Shown in pieces: positions 47,101-59,000 of a DNA stretch of 64,000 nucleotides; positions within the stretch are counted from its first letter, which is position 1, and every line of letters starts with the position of its first letter. The notes beneath the pieces are model-generated. The model had not been told where the DNA came from and searched no databases. It worked only from the letters and a program-made list of their open reading frames with translations. Source of the stretch: Saccoglossus kowalevskii (lineage: Eukaryota > Hemichordata > Enteropneusta > Harrimaniidae); NCBI RefSeq assembly GCF_000003605.2, contig NW_003131856.1, positions 613,065 through 677,064 on the forward strand. Direction: 5' to 3'. Position numbers and translations under genes: made by a program.

Positions 47101-50100
47101 CCTGAGTGCATACGTTGCAGTATTCTCATCATAACCATATTAGTATGCACCTTCATCCAGCTTGTAATAATTTAATAAGAGATAACAGCCTGAATTGGCA
47201 AAAATAATGATTCGCGCTGTAAGAACATTGACAGGATTTTATTTTCATCACAAATGCTTCTACATTTGATGATTCTGTGCTTACATGAGACGTCAATAAT
47301 CTTAAACACATAATTTTGGTACTGGAATTAACCCCAAATATAGGAAAATTGAAATGTTGAACAAAGTGCAGATACGTTTTTACAGAATGGTAAATTCTAT
47401 TGTTTCCGATGCTAGATGTATATTAACAAACCTATAATACAACATTGCCTACTGGAAGCATCCAACGGTGTGATCTATTAATCAGGTCACATGTGACTGG
47501 AGAAAGATGTTTGACCAATCCTCATTTTGAAAGTTTGAATAAGCATATTAATGATTTATTATAAAGACAAAACATACTGATTTACTTTGAACTTGTTAAT
47601 TCAACACAAAAATCCTGAAACACCAAATTTATTAGTCAGTTTTTCGAAAGATGGTGGGATCTGAACAAGAACGACACAGAGATGTAATTTATGAGATTAT
47701 AGCTACTAAATATATGCACTAGCTACCGGTACATGCAAGTAACAAGCTAGAAATGTTAGGTTAGGTGAGAGTACCTATTGAAAGGTTCAAGTTATTGGCA
47801 CACTGTCATGGCTAAGGCATAGTGCCTACCTGTGGGTAACCTGGCGGATAATTCACAGTTGTACCAGGTGATAGCGACGTCCTAAAAGGGAGCATTCTAT
47901 CTAGTCTACATCTGCTACTTATTCTGTTATCATCTCTTACCCCTGTCTCCAAATATGGAGGTGGTGGCGTTGCCGATCTGGTGGTGCAGTCCGAAACTAC
48001 AGCTGTCTGGAATGATAATGATTCTGGATAGCTTGCGTACTCAGGGTTTCCGCTAGAATAGTTCATTTGACCGGAGATATCTGGCATTGAAGAACTCCTG
48101 TTCGCTGTACAGTTTGTGTAAGGGCTTTCAGATCTAGGTGATTGGATGGGTGGAAGTGGTGGTTGGCGAATAAAAGGATCTTGTGGACTATTGTGACTGC
48201 CATAGAAGCCGTTAATATTTGTAGTGTAATTCAAAGGTGTATTTATTGTTGGTCCATTACTAATCACCTGTTGGGAGTGGTTTTGATCACTCCCTCGACT
48301 AAAAGACACATGCCCTGTAGATGCCTGGAATGACACCGTTTCAGTTTGATTCCTATTTTGGGTATTTGCAACATTTGCATCCCCAGTGTTCGAAGGCGAG
48401 GCATTGGGATAGCTACTTTGTAAAACACGACTCAGTTCCTCCATATCATTCAGTGTTTTCAACTCTGTGGTTTCAAAAGGATCTGATGCTTCTCCTTCGA
48501 AATCTGAAATATCAAAACTTCTAGAACTAGTTCTATTTTGATTGTTCTGCATACACAGCGGTTGATTTAGTGGCACAGGTTGCAACACTTCGTTACTCAT
48601 ATTAGCAACCACTGGGTCCAGTACTGTACTATCATTAGCGCTAGCTAAGATATCTAAATCATTTTGAGCTGCTGAATTTGCAGTCCCAAGAAATGCTAAA
48701 TGTGCTTCCGCTTCTCTCATGGATTGAGCCTGGGCTTCTCTGGCAGCTTGACTTTGTTTCATCTCATCAGCCCATCTTATTATCTCATTCTCTACAGTAA
48801 AATCATACTACAAAGAAAACAAAATGAGATTAGAAGTGTTTGTCAAAACCAAAGATCCTAAAATAATTTGTCTCCAATAATTATATGGAATAATCCCTGA
48901 CTATATTATTAAACTGTAGAATACCTTAAATTATTTTCTCCTAGAAATTATTTTCACCATATTCACAGATTGAATAAATCAGTAAAAATAAAATGCAGTG
49001 AAAACACTTTTTTCTAAGATTAAAACTTAATTTCAAGTATATGTAAATTACTTGGGATTTTTTTTCCAGCAAAAATGAACTCCAACTAGAGTAATCCACA
49101 TTATATTACTTGCTTCATTAGTAGTGCAATAAAGGTTAAGTCATATTTTTATGATCCAGTCATTAATAAATTAATTTTTGGCTTATGTGTATTTCTATTA
49201 GAGGTGCACTTCTAATGAAGCAAATACGGTATTTGAAATCAAGCAGAACAGAAAGCCCACTAAAACAGTTTAAAAAACATTGATTGCTATTGTGGCAAGG
49301 ATAAGGACAAGAGACATGTATAGATTGATAGGATAGAACGAATAGTTTGAGGATGTTAGTATTATAAATGTCTCAATAATTATGTATACACAATATTTAT
49401 TTTAATAGATCATGATTCCAACAGATTGGACAGTAGATAAACAAGCAGATATTTTAATCACACATTGTATTCCTTACCGTCGATATAAATGTAATGAATA
49501 AGAAAATAACATAAAACAAAATTATAACATTAGTCTCACCTCTCTGTTTAACACTTCATGTGGATTTTTTTGATGATAGCTCACTGGTAGAGATACAAGA
49601 TTAGGTCTGCTGTACCGCTCGCTAATCTTAAAGGCCACTCCATCTAGGTAATTTATATACGGCACTATGAAGAAACAAAGCAAAATATTTCAATATGTGT
49701 AAATTGGTCTTAAATCTACACATCTCAATGAGGCATATGATTTCTGTTTGTGTACTTGAATTATTTCTGATCTCGGCTTGACTTTCACTTTCCCCGAAGG
49801 ATCCTAGTTTTCAATGTTAAAAGATAAAACTGCCTGCTTTAGTATATAGATGATATATATAATACAATATTGTTATGCTAATTATTTTTTCAAACGACGA
49901 CGTTATTAAAATTTTCACCGTGATAGCTACGTGAATTTGAGCCAAAATGTTATCAGCAAGATTCCAGGAACGACAGCGACAACAATCAAAACGTAATTAA
50001 AGGCAAATAAACTGTTTCGAGTCATATCATAAATCTAAAACCATTGTTGAATTTTGAGGGGAATGGAAATCAGTTGATTTGAGGGTGTCACAATAACTGA

Positions 50101-51199
50101 ATAAGCAAGGGAGAAAATCATTTTTATGCTATGAAAAAGTGAAGACCTTGAACGTACTTTATGTATTTTAGTACAACGTCATTTTTGTTTGATTACCTAA
50201 CGCTTTTAGGTTCATGTGCTGCAAGTTTGAGTGCATATAGCTAAGAGGCGGTTCCTCAGAAAAAAATTTAGCCTAGGCATTTTCCAAGTCAAAATCGCAA
50301 AATGATTCATTCTTACACCATCTGGGAAGTCCGAATTACTGAACGAAGTACAGGACGACGAAGCTGAAATATCAACACATACCAATAATTATATCTCAAA
50401 AGTGAATATTCGTGGTGGACCGAACCGGAAGTGGGAATTTGTTACTACTCTAAATATCCAAACATATTTTAGTATAAGGTAGTTATTAAAGGGTGGTGGT
50501 CAATGTGTCAAGTGCTGTTTGATATGGGACTCATAGCAACGTTCAAAACATGTGTAAAATGCATTGTTTGTTTACATGAAATTCAAACATGTACTGCTAA
50601 ATGACCACCGCTCTTTTAAGAGGAACCGATACTATACAATTGTAAGTAGGGGCAAGATGGCCACCGCTGTATTAGTATGCTAATCCGAACCAAGCTGCTC
50701 ACATTGTGTCGGGAGCTCCGTGAAATGTGCCATTTACGATGTTTGGAGATCAAGCTGTGATTCCAAATACATATCTACAGGGGCATGAATATGTACGATT
50801 ACACTCATCTGGTTGGGCTTTTGATGTAAAAATGTTGTTGTTTTCGATCGAAACGTACCGCGACATGTAAAAATCATGAGTTTAAAATGCCTGTCAATCA
50901 CAGTTTGAGTAGGCGAGCATAATAAGCATTCATTTACTTAGTGGCCAGAGGCGGATTTAATCATCCATGAGCATGTGGTGCAATCCATGGGATTGAGCTA
51001 TATTCCACTGAAACTTCACAATGTCTAAAATGAACATTGATGCACCAAATGTTATAAAGGTAAACAGTCCATTAAACCTATAAAGGGAATCAGAATACTG
51101 AGCAGACATTGTCATGTATTAAAGTATTATTACTTTCTAAGAATACACAAATATATACATACCACTGCTACTTCTCTCTAACTCTCTTCGGTATGCCAT
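41132..51199 (-). CDS. UBAP1: Ubiquitin-associated protein 1, ESCRT-I subunit (6 coding exons)
   Basis: An ESCRT-I component that sorts ubiquitinated cargo into multivesicular endosomes. Minus-strand coding exons: 51199-51163, 49664-49540, 48807-47830, 42857-42630, 41563-41465 and 41257-41132 (TAA). All are in phase, giving 530 residues (human 502). The N-terminal UMA region contains INYLDGVAFKISERY (human FSYLDDVPFKTGDKF), then a charged helix EYDFTVENEIIRWADEM (human QYDFSLEKKTIEWAEEI). A conserved central motif at about 152-180 (DFEGEASDPF, ELKTLNDMEEL) matches human DFECEEDPF, ELKTIDEKEEL. The C-terminal SOUBA ubiquitin-binding region spans about 420-530 (DMGFPQHRVARCV, VGYPEEYVEMAL, ELGFKQEEITRQLILHGNNQ). 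Intron 5 uses a GC donor. Three PPxY motifs lie at 336-339, 375-378 and 405-408. Intron 3 is 5 kb and full of repeats. The gene is convergent with KIF24. Confidence 0.97.
41412..41448 (-). mobile_element. Solo end of an 'AATACGGTA' MITE in UBAP1 intron 5
   Basis: CTACTAATAGAGTAAATACGGTA matches the right ends of the elements at 49103-49231 and 51346-51490. No left end is seen. It lies within 16 bp of the GC splice donor. Confidence 0.45.
43361..44345. mobile_element. Element with TAGCTCCGCTGT ends and internal 157-bp tandem repeats
   Basis: The sequence starts TAGCTCCGCTGT and ends with its exact reverse complement ACAGCGGAGCTA. Inside, units recur at 43551, 43708, 43865, 44022 and 44185 (spacings 157, 157, 157, 163). 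Each contains ATGTAATATCAAAGCAATTG, a TTAACAAGAAGTCGAAAATA-like string and AGATATCATYA. The units alternate between two subtypes, giving an ABAB pattern of 314 bp. There is no coding potential. It lies in UBAP1 intron 3, just beside the 32-bp minisatellite. Confidence 0.8.
44425..46388. repeat. 32-bp minisatellite, about 61 copies
   Basis: The consensus monomer is about 32 bp: AAACTACCAGCTAA, then TACCCTGCATGAAATGGC or variants. It runs for nearly 2 kb with few indels. Diagnostic variants (CCTACATGGAATAGC, TAAACAACCAGC) recur together about 511 bp apart, at 44731 and 45242, which is 16 monomers. Another set recurs 224 bp apart, at 46021 and 46245, which is 7 monomers. The unit is not a multiple of three and the array sits in UBAP1 intron 3, so it is noncoding. 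Confidence 0.97.
49103..49231. mobile_element. MITE, 'TTAGAAGTGCA' family, in UBAP1 intron 2
   Basis: The left end TATTACTTGCTTCATTAGTA and the reverse complement of the right end TACCGTATTTGCTTCATTAG share the GCTTCATTAG-AGTGCA core. It is about 130 bp long. The left end is diverged. Confidence 0.6.
50420..50700. promoter_or_regulatory. Promoter-like segment in UBAP1 intron 1
   Basis: AACCGGAAGTG (50423-50433) is an ETS/GABP consensus, CAAGATGGCC (50653-50662) a YY1-type box, and TATGCTAAT (about 50687-50695) is octamer-like. The segment is richer in CpG than its surroundings. It could be an internal UBAP1 promoter or an enhancer. No transcript evidence is available. Confidence 0.35.
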
Positions 51200-51345
51200 A
51201 ATTATGACATGATAGGATTAAAAGTCTTCGTGGGAACAGTGATGATTTAAATTTTAAGAACTGTTCAAAAAAAATAAATCAAAGAAAGCTTAGAAAGTAT
51301 TCCTATGAGCTGAGGGTATTGGAGGCATGAAGTACAAATAAGGAA

Positions 51346-51490
51346 TACTGTATTTCCTATATTAGAAGCACATCTCCAATACACTTAATTATTATATAAA
51401 AAATGATTGAAATATGTCTTATTTTGACCATAGACTTGCCTCTGTCATTTACATTCAAGCACATGTGCTTCTAATAGAGCAAATACGGCA
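51346..51490. mobile_element. MITE, 'TTAGAAGCACAT' family
   Basis: The left end TACTGTATTTCCTATATTAG and the reverse complement of the right end TGCCGTATTTGCTCTATTAG are each followed by AAGCACAT. It is 145 bp long and related to 49103-49231. A diverged fragment occurs near 2258-2290. Confidence 0.8.
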
Positions 51491-52016
51491 TTTAAAAATA
51501 TAACTACAAGCAGTTATCAGGGTGTTTCCAAGTGGCTATGATATAAAAATTATTAATATTTAATGAAATCATGACTATATTTAATCTGCAGCAGTGCTAA
51601 ATACATTACAGTTATGAATATTAATCAGGTCGCATGACCATATATAGACATACATGTTCGTCATATCTCTTTTGCAAAGCCTTCATTATAGCACTAGTTA
51701 CACATCCTTATCTGCAACAGTGCTGGATATATTAGTTACGCCACAGTCCCTCTATCCCCGGTCTGGAAACGACTAGCGTTCTTTTGTCTCGAACCGCAGT
51801 GCGGGTAAACAAACCATTCCCACGCGGGCCGAGGGAGTCAGGAAGTCAGACAGATTACAATACCTTCAAAAGTTACCGTCATGCAAAGCGATACCTCATT
51901 GTATGACTTCACTTTGACTTCAAATTCGGGCAACCACAACGTAAACAATAATGTAAACAAAATTATCACTATGAAATTTAGGTTTTTTGAACCCTGATAT
52001 GCATCACCACCAGCCT

Positions 52017-52946
52017 NNNNNNNNNNNNNNNNNNNNNNNNNNNNNNNNNNNNNNNNNNNNNNNNNNNNNNNNNNNNNNNNNNNNNNNNNNNNNNNNNNNN
52101 NNNNNNNNNNNNNNNNNNNNNNNNNNNNNNNNNNNNNNNNNNNNNNNNNNNNNNNNNNNNNNNNNNNNNNNNNNNNNNNNNNNNNNNNNNNNNNNNNNNN
52201 NNNNNNNNNNNNNNNNNNNNNNNNNNNNNNNNNNNNNNNNNNNNNNNNNNNNNNNNNNNNNNNNNNNNNNNNNNNNNNNNNNNNNNNNNNNNNNNNNNNN
52301 NNNNNNNNNNNNNNNNNNNNNNNNNNNNNNNNNNNNNNNNNNNNNNNNNNNNNNNNNNNNNNNNNNNNNNNNNNNNNNNNNNNNNNNNNNNNNNNNNNNN
52401 NNNNNNNNNNNNNNNNNNNNNNNNNNNNNNNNNNNNNNNNNNNNNNNNNNNNNNNNNNNNNNNNNNNNNNNNNNNNNNNNNNNNNNNNNNNNNNNNNNNN
52501 NNNNNNNNNNNNNNNNNNNNNNNNNNNNNNNNNNNNNNNNNNNNNNNNNNNNNNNNNNNNNNNNNNNNNNNNNNNNNNNNNNNNNNNNNNNNNNNNNNNN
52601 NNNNNNNNNNNNNNNNNNNNNNNNNNNNNNNNNNNNNNNNNNNNNNNNNNNNNNNNNNNNNNNNNNNNNNNNNNNNNNNNNNNNNNNNNNNNNNNNNNNN
52701 NNNNNNNNNNNNNNNNNNNNNNNNNNNNNNNNNNNNNNNNNNNNNNNNNNNNNNNNNNNNNNNNNNNNNNNNNNNNNNNNNNNNNNNNNNNNNNNNNNNN
52801 NNNNNNNNNNNNNNNNNNNNNNNNNNNNNNNNNNNNNNNNNNNNNNNNNNNNNNNNNNNNNNNNNNNNNNNNNNNNNNNNNNNNNNNNNNNNNNNNNNNN
52901 NNNNNNNNNNNNNNNNNNNNNNNNNNNNNNNNNNNNNNNNNNNNNN
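52017..52946. other. Assembly gap (930 N)
   Basis: A run of N upstream of UBAP1. It may hide exons of the putative minus-strand gene starting at 55488. Confidence 0.99.
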
Positions 52947-55441
52947 GAAGTAATCAGATCTGTGGATTATCCAAAAGCACTTTGGTAATTGATGTCCAGC
53001 AATTTAAATCAATTACAAATTACATCTGTGCATTGCCCTTTGGCATCTATATAAAAGAATTTTGCTGAAATGCAATGATTATTTTTTTAGTTATCTGTGC
53101 AAAAGCTGAAAAATGGCTGATTATTATGCAAATTAGCTAATTATTATTCACAGACTTTAACTGAAAACTAGTTTGTGCATTGTCCCAGAGCATCTATGTA
53201 CCAAGTTTTATTGAAATCTGATGATTGTTTATAAAAGATATTAGTGGAACACACATCTGCACACAGACATAACAGACATTTTTTAACATACATGTACATG
53301 TAATATAATACAGGAAAGTCAGTCGCTTAGTTTTTACTATTAGCCATTTTCTCAATGTGATAATTTCATGGCATTTGTGAAGAAAAAATGTTTTGAAAGG
53401 CACTGATATTCCACGTTGTAGGACCCCAGATAAATTTTCACCGCTAGAACATTTTGCGATTTTTGCTGACTAACAGTATAGTGTCATGTACAATGTATGT
53501 AGAATGTAATGTATTGACACAATGGTTGAGTGACCTCTGTCACAGGGTCCAAATATCATACAATATTGCCCACAGTGAAATCTTATTCTCATGAAATTGT
53601 CTCAACCAGGTGCTCAGGTTTCTCAGTGAAATTGGGCACTCTGGAAATTATTACTTGAAATTTCATGTGTTTTGTATTCAAATACACCTATCACACTGTG
53701 TTTTGAGGCACACAAAAACAAATATCAGTGCTGAATTAGCTAAACTGTGAACAGTGATTGCCAGACCATCAGTGTGTCCCCGAGAAGGACTAATTTTAGA
53801 ATCCTGAGACAAAATAGCGCCCCCCCCTCCCAAATCAAGTAAGTTTATTGATTTCTTGGGATGTAGGCATTGAACAAACAAATATGTGACCGTACATGTA
53901 TAGGTGACTTGAGGCACAAACACAATATTGTGGCCCTAGATTTCCTTGGTTTGACAATTATTTTGTTCATAAGACTTTGTTTCACCAAATTACAAATTTC
54001 ATAACTATAGTAAGATGTTTTTCAAGATCACTATATCAATGTATGAAATTCTGTTGTGTCAATGAAAAACCAGAAAATTAGCAACTAGTTGCATCACAGC
54101 AAATCTTTGTGCTCAGTGGGACGTTATATCGACATAGAGGACACACTGCTAACCATACAAAACTGTTGTTTTCTGAAATGAAAATAAACAGTATGTATGT
54201 CAACATATATTAATGGATAACTTTGGCAACTCAAAATGACAAACAAGAATCATTTTTAGTTATGTTTTCTATAAAATCTGAGAATAGAATGCAATTCATT
54301 TCCCCTATTTTAGCTGCACCACAATTTGCATAATTTTAGATCATCTGGGAGTATTTGTATACCCCTATTTCAATTGGAAATATAAGGCCAGATATTGTAA
54401 CCTTAGTGATAGCTATTCTGCAGTAGGGATTTTTCTGTACCTCAGTCAAATTCATGACATAGTTTTGCTTAACCAAAGAATAAACACTATGATTTTTTAT
54501 TGGATTCAATATTATTCTTGCAGACTTCAATGAATTTTGCAGCTCATTGTTTCTCGATTTTCTGTATAGTCTGTGCCATACATGAGGATAAGTGCTACCA
54601 GCATGTGGAATAGATGTGAAGCATTGAATTTAAAGTTCCATTCCAAGGATTGACGGATTGCACTTTAAGCCAAAATAAATTTACTTTTCTAAATGGATGA
54701 AATAAAGATTACATTCAATAGAATAAGATCTAGATACATATTTGTCTGCCCACACAAGACCTCATCTGTTATACATACAAAACCTAATATATACTAAAAA
54801 TAAATAACCTAGATTATTAAATTAAATTACTAAATGAAGCATACCTTACAAAAAATCACAGCAGTTTGTATTTTTTCGTTCTACTTGTGTTATAATATAA
54901 GAAAGACTGATCACATGAGGGTATGAATCATCGATGGGGGTCAATACCATGGTCAGTTATCTCAATCGAAAATTTTACCTTAATGCTGATGTGAAGAGCA
55001 TTAGTTAGGCTTAGCACAGTCAACCGGGGACTATGTGCTGGACAAAAAAGTAACGCACAATGTTTGTAACTCGTATGATTTTGAAAATAAAACAACAGGG
55101 AGTCAATATGGTTTTATCATGCGCAATGTTTACCACAAACTCTTACTCATTTTAGCGAAATTTAATGTTGTCGATTAACAATACCATTTGACGTGAGTGT
55201 GAGTTACCCCCCAAAAAAGGGTTTGCCAATGATAACCCTGTACAGCAATGTTTAATGTTTTTAAAACGTTTCAACGATAATTAATGGCAAGCAGCTTATT
55301 CTTTGAGTTTGACACATTGCTTCAAGAAGTGAAAAATGCTGCCAACGTGAGACATGAGTCAACAATATAAGGAATAAGAACTCACCTTAAACAAATTGAC
55401 AAATGCGTCGAAGAAATAACACGATAAGCAACCCAATTTAC

Positions 55442-55488
55442 CTCTTTTTAGCGATGATCTTGATACAAGACCTGAAAGAGGCGGCCAT
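55442..55488 (-). CDS. Putative first coding exon of a minus-strand gene
   Basis: On the minus strand, CCAAGATGGCCGCC gives a start codon in a strong Kozak and YY1 context, followed by 15 codons (MAASFRSCIKIIAKK) and a donor (AGAG then gtaaat) in phase 2. The basic, serine-bearing peptide could be a mitochondrial presequence. No downstream exon was found in 52947-55441; others may lie in the gap or beyond. The start is 543 bp from, and divergent to, the gene at 56031. A noncoding transcript start is an alternative. Confidence 0.3.
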
Positions 55489-56030
55489 CTTGGATTTATG
55501 ATGGTCTATTTTTAGCATAAATGACGTCACCTTGAAGAAAGGCTATTTTTTTCAACTCATGATGTAGCGTTTAGCGTTGCCGAACTGCAGAATATTATTC
55601 TTCAACAATGATTCGTCTAAATACATCATAGTCCCTCTGAAACTGAAATTAAAATATAAATGCCCTAAATGCCAATGACTGTGAGGGCGTATACATCGTG
55701 TACTAGTAATTAGCATAACAGTATTCGTTTAGAGATTTGTTGCCTGTTTGAAAAGTATTCACTCAAATATGTTTTATATAAATAAAAAAAATATTCTACT
55801 ATAATTCATCAGTATGAATTTTTTATTATAATATATTATTAATATTTTCGAACTATCGTACTAGAAGTATTGCGCTATCCCGGAAGCAACTACAGTTTTG
55901 ACTGATTTCATGATTGTGATGTCTGCCATTTTATCATTTTAATTATGTGAGACACTGTTTTGTTATCTAATCACATTTTATTTTCGTCTTTCAAACTCGT
56001 AACCTTGAAAGAGCTGTCGTCCTAGCCACT
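55489..56030. other. Possible bidirectional promoter
   Basis: This is 542 bp between the candidate minus-strand start and the 56031 gene. GTGATGTCTGCCATTTTATC lies near 55916. No clear core promoter element is seen. Confidence 0.3.
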
Positions 56031-59000
56031 ATGCAACACCAACAGTACCGTGACTACAAGTATCCGGGACCGACGTATCCACCCAACTATGGTGGCAGAA
56101 ATCAAGGTGAGTGTCCGTGACATTTTCATAGTCTGTTGGCGTGTGTCGCTGTGCACTGCCAACAAGGGGGCTTGTCAGCTGAATGTGGATTCATTAAAAT
56201 CGCTCAATACAGTTTCACAGTTATTTTTGAGATAATGGATTACAGAGTTGGAGGTTCTTTTTGCACCTCTAACCATGGAGTTAAAATCTTTTTTTAACTT
56301 TGATAATAAAAAATGACCTAAAGTAGGATTGGCATAGTTAGTCAGTCGCCGGTACATTCGCCTACCACTTATATAATAACACAAGGTAGGAAACCTTGAC
56401 ATCTCAATTTCACGAAAATAACAAGATTTTCGAAATTATATTTCGATTCGCTTCACAAAACTCAAGCATGATATCTGTTAAATCCTGTGAAAATCGAAAC
56501 ACCAGAGCAAAAAGACAAAATCCTCCAAGCAGAGACCCGAGCATGCATTGGTCAGCATTACGATCTTGGGCAGGATCAATTTCTGTGTTTGTGTGCAAGA
56601 GGTTGAAGTTGACGTGCAGTATATATATGCTACAATGTATGTCTTGTCGGTTTACGTTGCAGGTTTGGCCAACTGTATATAGTTTACTGGTACGCTTGCT
56701 ATATACAACGAAATATGACTACCCAGCACCACCATACTTGCTTATATTTACCGTGGGGGTGCCAGGTCAATCGACTTTCACTGTACTTGAAGATGAATAC
56801 TTGCATATAACTTGCATTTCAATTTCCTTTGAGCATTCCACCATTCGCTACTCCTCACTTACATTTTATTGTCAAAAGTGTGTTTTACTGATCTTGCCGA
56901 ATTATTAGATGTACGTTCGCGCATCGGCTGTCAATCTTGGTATTGAATAAAACTAGTTGTTACTTGTTGTTAATATAGTGTATCCTATAAATATATACAA
57001 CTCTAAAGACGTAGATGGAAGATAGTAGGGGAAGAGAGAATACAAGTTTTAATCCAGATTTAACTCTTTTTTTTCACGCCTTTTGTTTCATGTCTTATCC
57101 GTCATCATGTCCACTTATTTACTCAACAAAACAGCGGGTCTGACTCGTGATTTTTAGAGCTAATTAGACTAACGACTGCTTCATTCCTGTAGTAAAATTG
57201 ATGATTCAAATGGTATAACCCAATGTCGGCAAATACAAAATACCGTAACAATTACGCAAGCATGACAAGCACATGAACAATTTGTTGTTCAGATCTTTTT
57301 GTGCTCACAAGGGCGAGTTTGTAGTGGGCTAATCTTAAATCTGATGAATCAACTTTGGGACGAATCTACTTTGAGACGAATTGTCTTGTGGGGTGAATCG
57401 ACTTTAGGATGAATTAACTTGTGGGACAAATCAACTTCGGGGCGATTTAACTTGTGGGACGAATTGACTTGGGACGAATCAACCTGTGGGACGAATCGAC
57501 TTGGGACGAACTAACATGTGGGATGAATCAACCTGTGGGACGAATCAACCTGTGGAACGAATCGACTTGGGACGAATCAACCTGTGGGACGAATCAACCA
57601 TCCCCACCCTAAATATAACCCTCAACCTAAGCCCCCCCATCCCAATTCAATTGTATGTGTTCCCTCTAGATAACTATAGGTGTTCTTAGATAAGCATATA
57701 CAGTTGCTGGAGGATTGAGTTAAAGTTAGGGTAGGGGTACCCCAGGCACTGGAGGTTGTAATGTTCCACCTGCCCGGTAGGATAATGCTACACAAACAAC
57801 ACTCCAGTCTGACTGCTATCGAAACTGAGTGCGCCATTCATAAAATATAGATGTAGTGCTGATTGGGTGACGCAAGTGTCAATCAAACACCCACTCTATT
57901 TATAGCAAATGTCGCAAACAAAATCACCTGACTGGCGCCATTTTCAGTTCTCGATGTCAGCGTGCGTCTCAGTTTAGACTGTTGTGTGTAACTGTTCATA
58001 ATGTAAAAATGTTGCCATGATTGCTAAGGAAAAGCTGAAATTAGCCTTCAAGACTATTTTACAAGACATTCCTGGTGTGCCATCTCTCAAACAGTTTACG
58101 GCAATTGAAGAGATTGTAAACCGCCGTGACACTGTTGTGTTTTTGCCGACTGGTTGCGGCGTGATTTGGCGTAATCATGTTTCCTTTGACAAAATCGCTG
58201 ACAATCCGCCGAAACCGTGATTTCATGTTTTTTCAAGATTATCACAGGAGCAAATTAATAATGATAAAAGCAAAATAATATCCAATGCTCGGGATTAATT
58301 ACGCTGGTCTAACTCCAGTCTGACACAAGAAACTTCGAACAAGTTTGTCGATGAACTAAATCCAGATCGTGGTAGAAAACCGTACAACATGAACTCCAAC
58401 AAAAATTACTCCCAAATGAACTCAACCACTTACTATCGACGACAGCACTGGAGAAACTGGGATAAAAACACCAACATGATCAATGTTGATTTTACCCACC
58501 ATCTCCCATATATGGTTAGTTAATATATTCAATTGTTTATTAACAGCTACATCAAGAGTCGCGTGTGATTGGATATCGTTCAAAGAGTAAAGATCGCATG
58601 CATTTAATTAGTGAGTGGGCGGAACTCTGTTCTGATAGCAGTCAGACTGGAGTGTTGTTTGTGTAACATTATCCTACCGGGCGGGCAGAACATTACAACC
58701 TCCAGCGCCTGGGGTAGGGTAGGGGGTGAAAAAAGAAACTCCTGTACTGAGCTTTGAACCCATCACATTCAGAAAACTGTATTGAGCAACCTTAATTCAG
58801 TCGTCGCCTGTATCCATTATACATTGCACAGTCCCTCTATTATAGACTGTGGATGTAGAAAAATTGTATCCAACTCCATGATCGTTTGTCATGACCGATT
58901 TTTTAAATGAAGTCATAATTAAAATCTTTACTTGAAATTTTGATACATGTGTCGCCTTATATCTCTCAAACACAGATCGTACAGCATTGTTTACTGATAT

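Larger units (their letters stand above)
51200..55441. other. Region upstream of UBAP1, with the second gap
   Basis: A CpG-richer patch at about 51740-51850 (GTCTCGAACCGCAGTGCGGG, CACGCGGGCCGAGGG) is the best candidate UBAP1 promoter. One MITE (51346-51490) lies between it and the first coding exon. After the gap, 52947-55441 is AT-rich. I see no exon with a matching phase for the candidate first exon at 55442-55488. Confidence 0.45.

Noticed and set aside
51987-52988. Long plus-strand open frame across the second gap
   Set aside because: It consists of N apart from short flanks, with no coding support.
53678-53923. 81-codon minus-strand open frame with a GGGG stretch
   Set aside because: It spans a C homopolymer, has low-complexity composition and no in-phase splice partner.
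54336-54530. Second exon for the minus-strand start at 55488
   Set aside because: The possible exon near 54440-54480 does not join in the required phase without an immediate stop.
57486-57689. 67-codon open frame with WDEST-type repeats
   Set aside because: It is a translation of the 15-17-bp minisatellite; no splice or start support.
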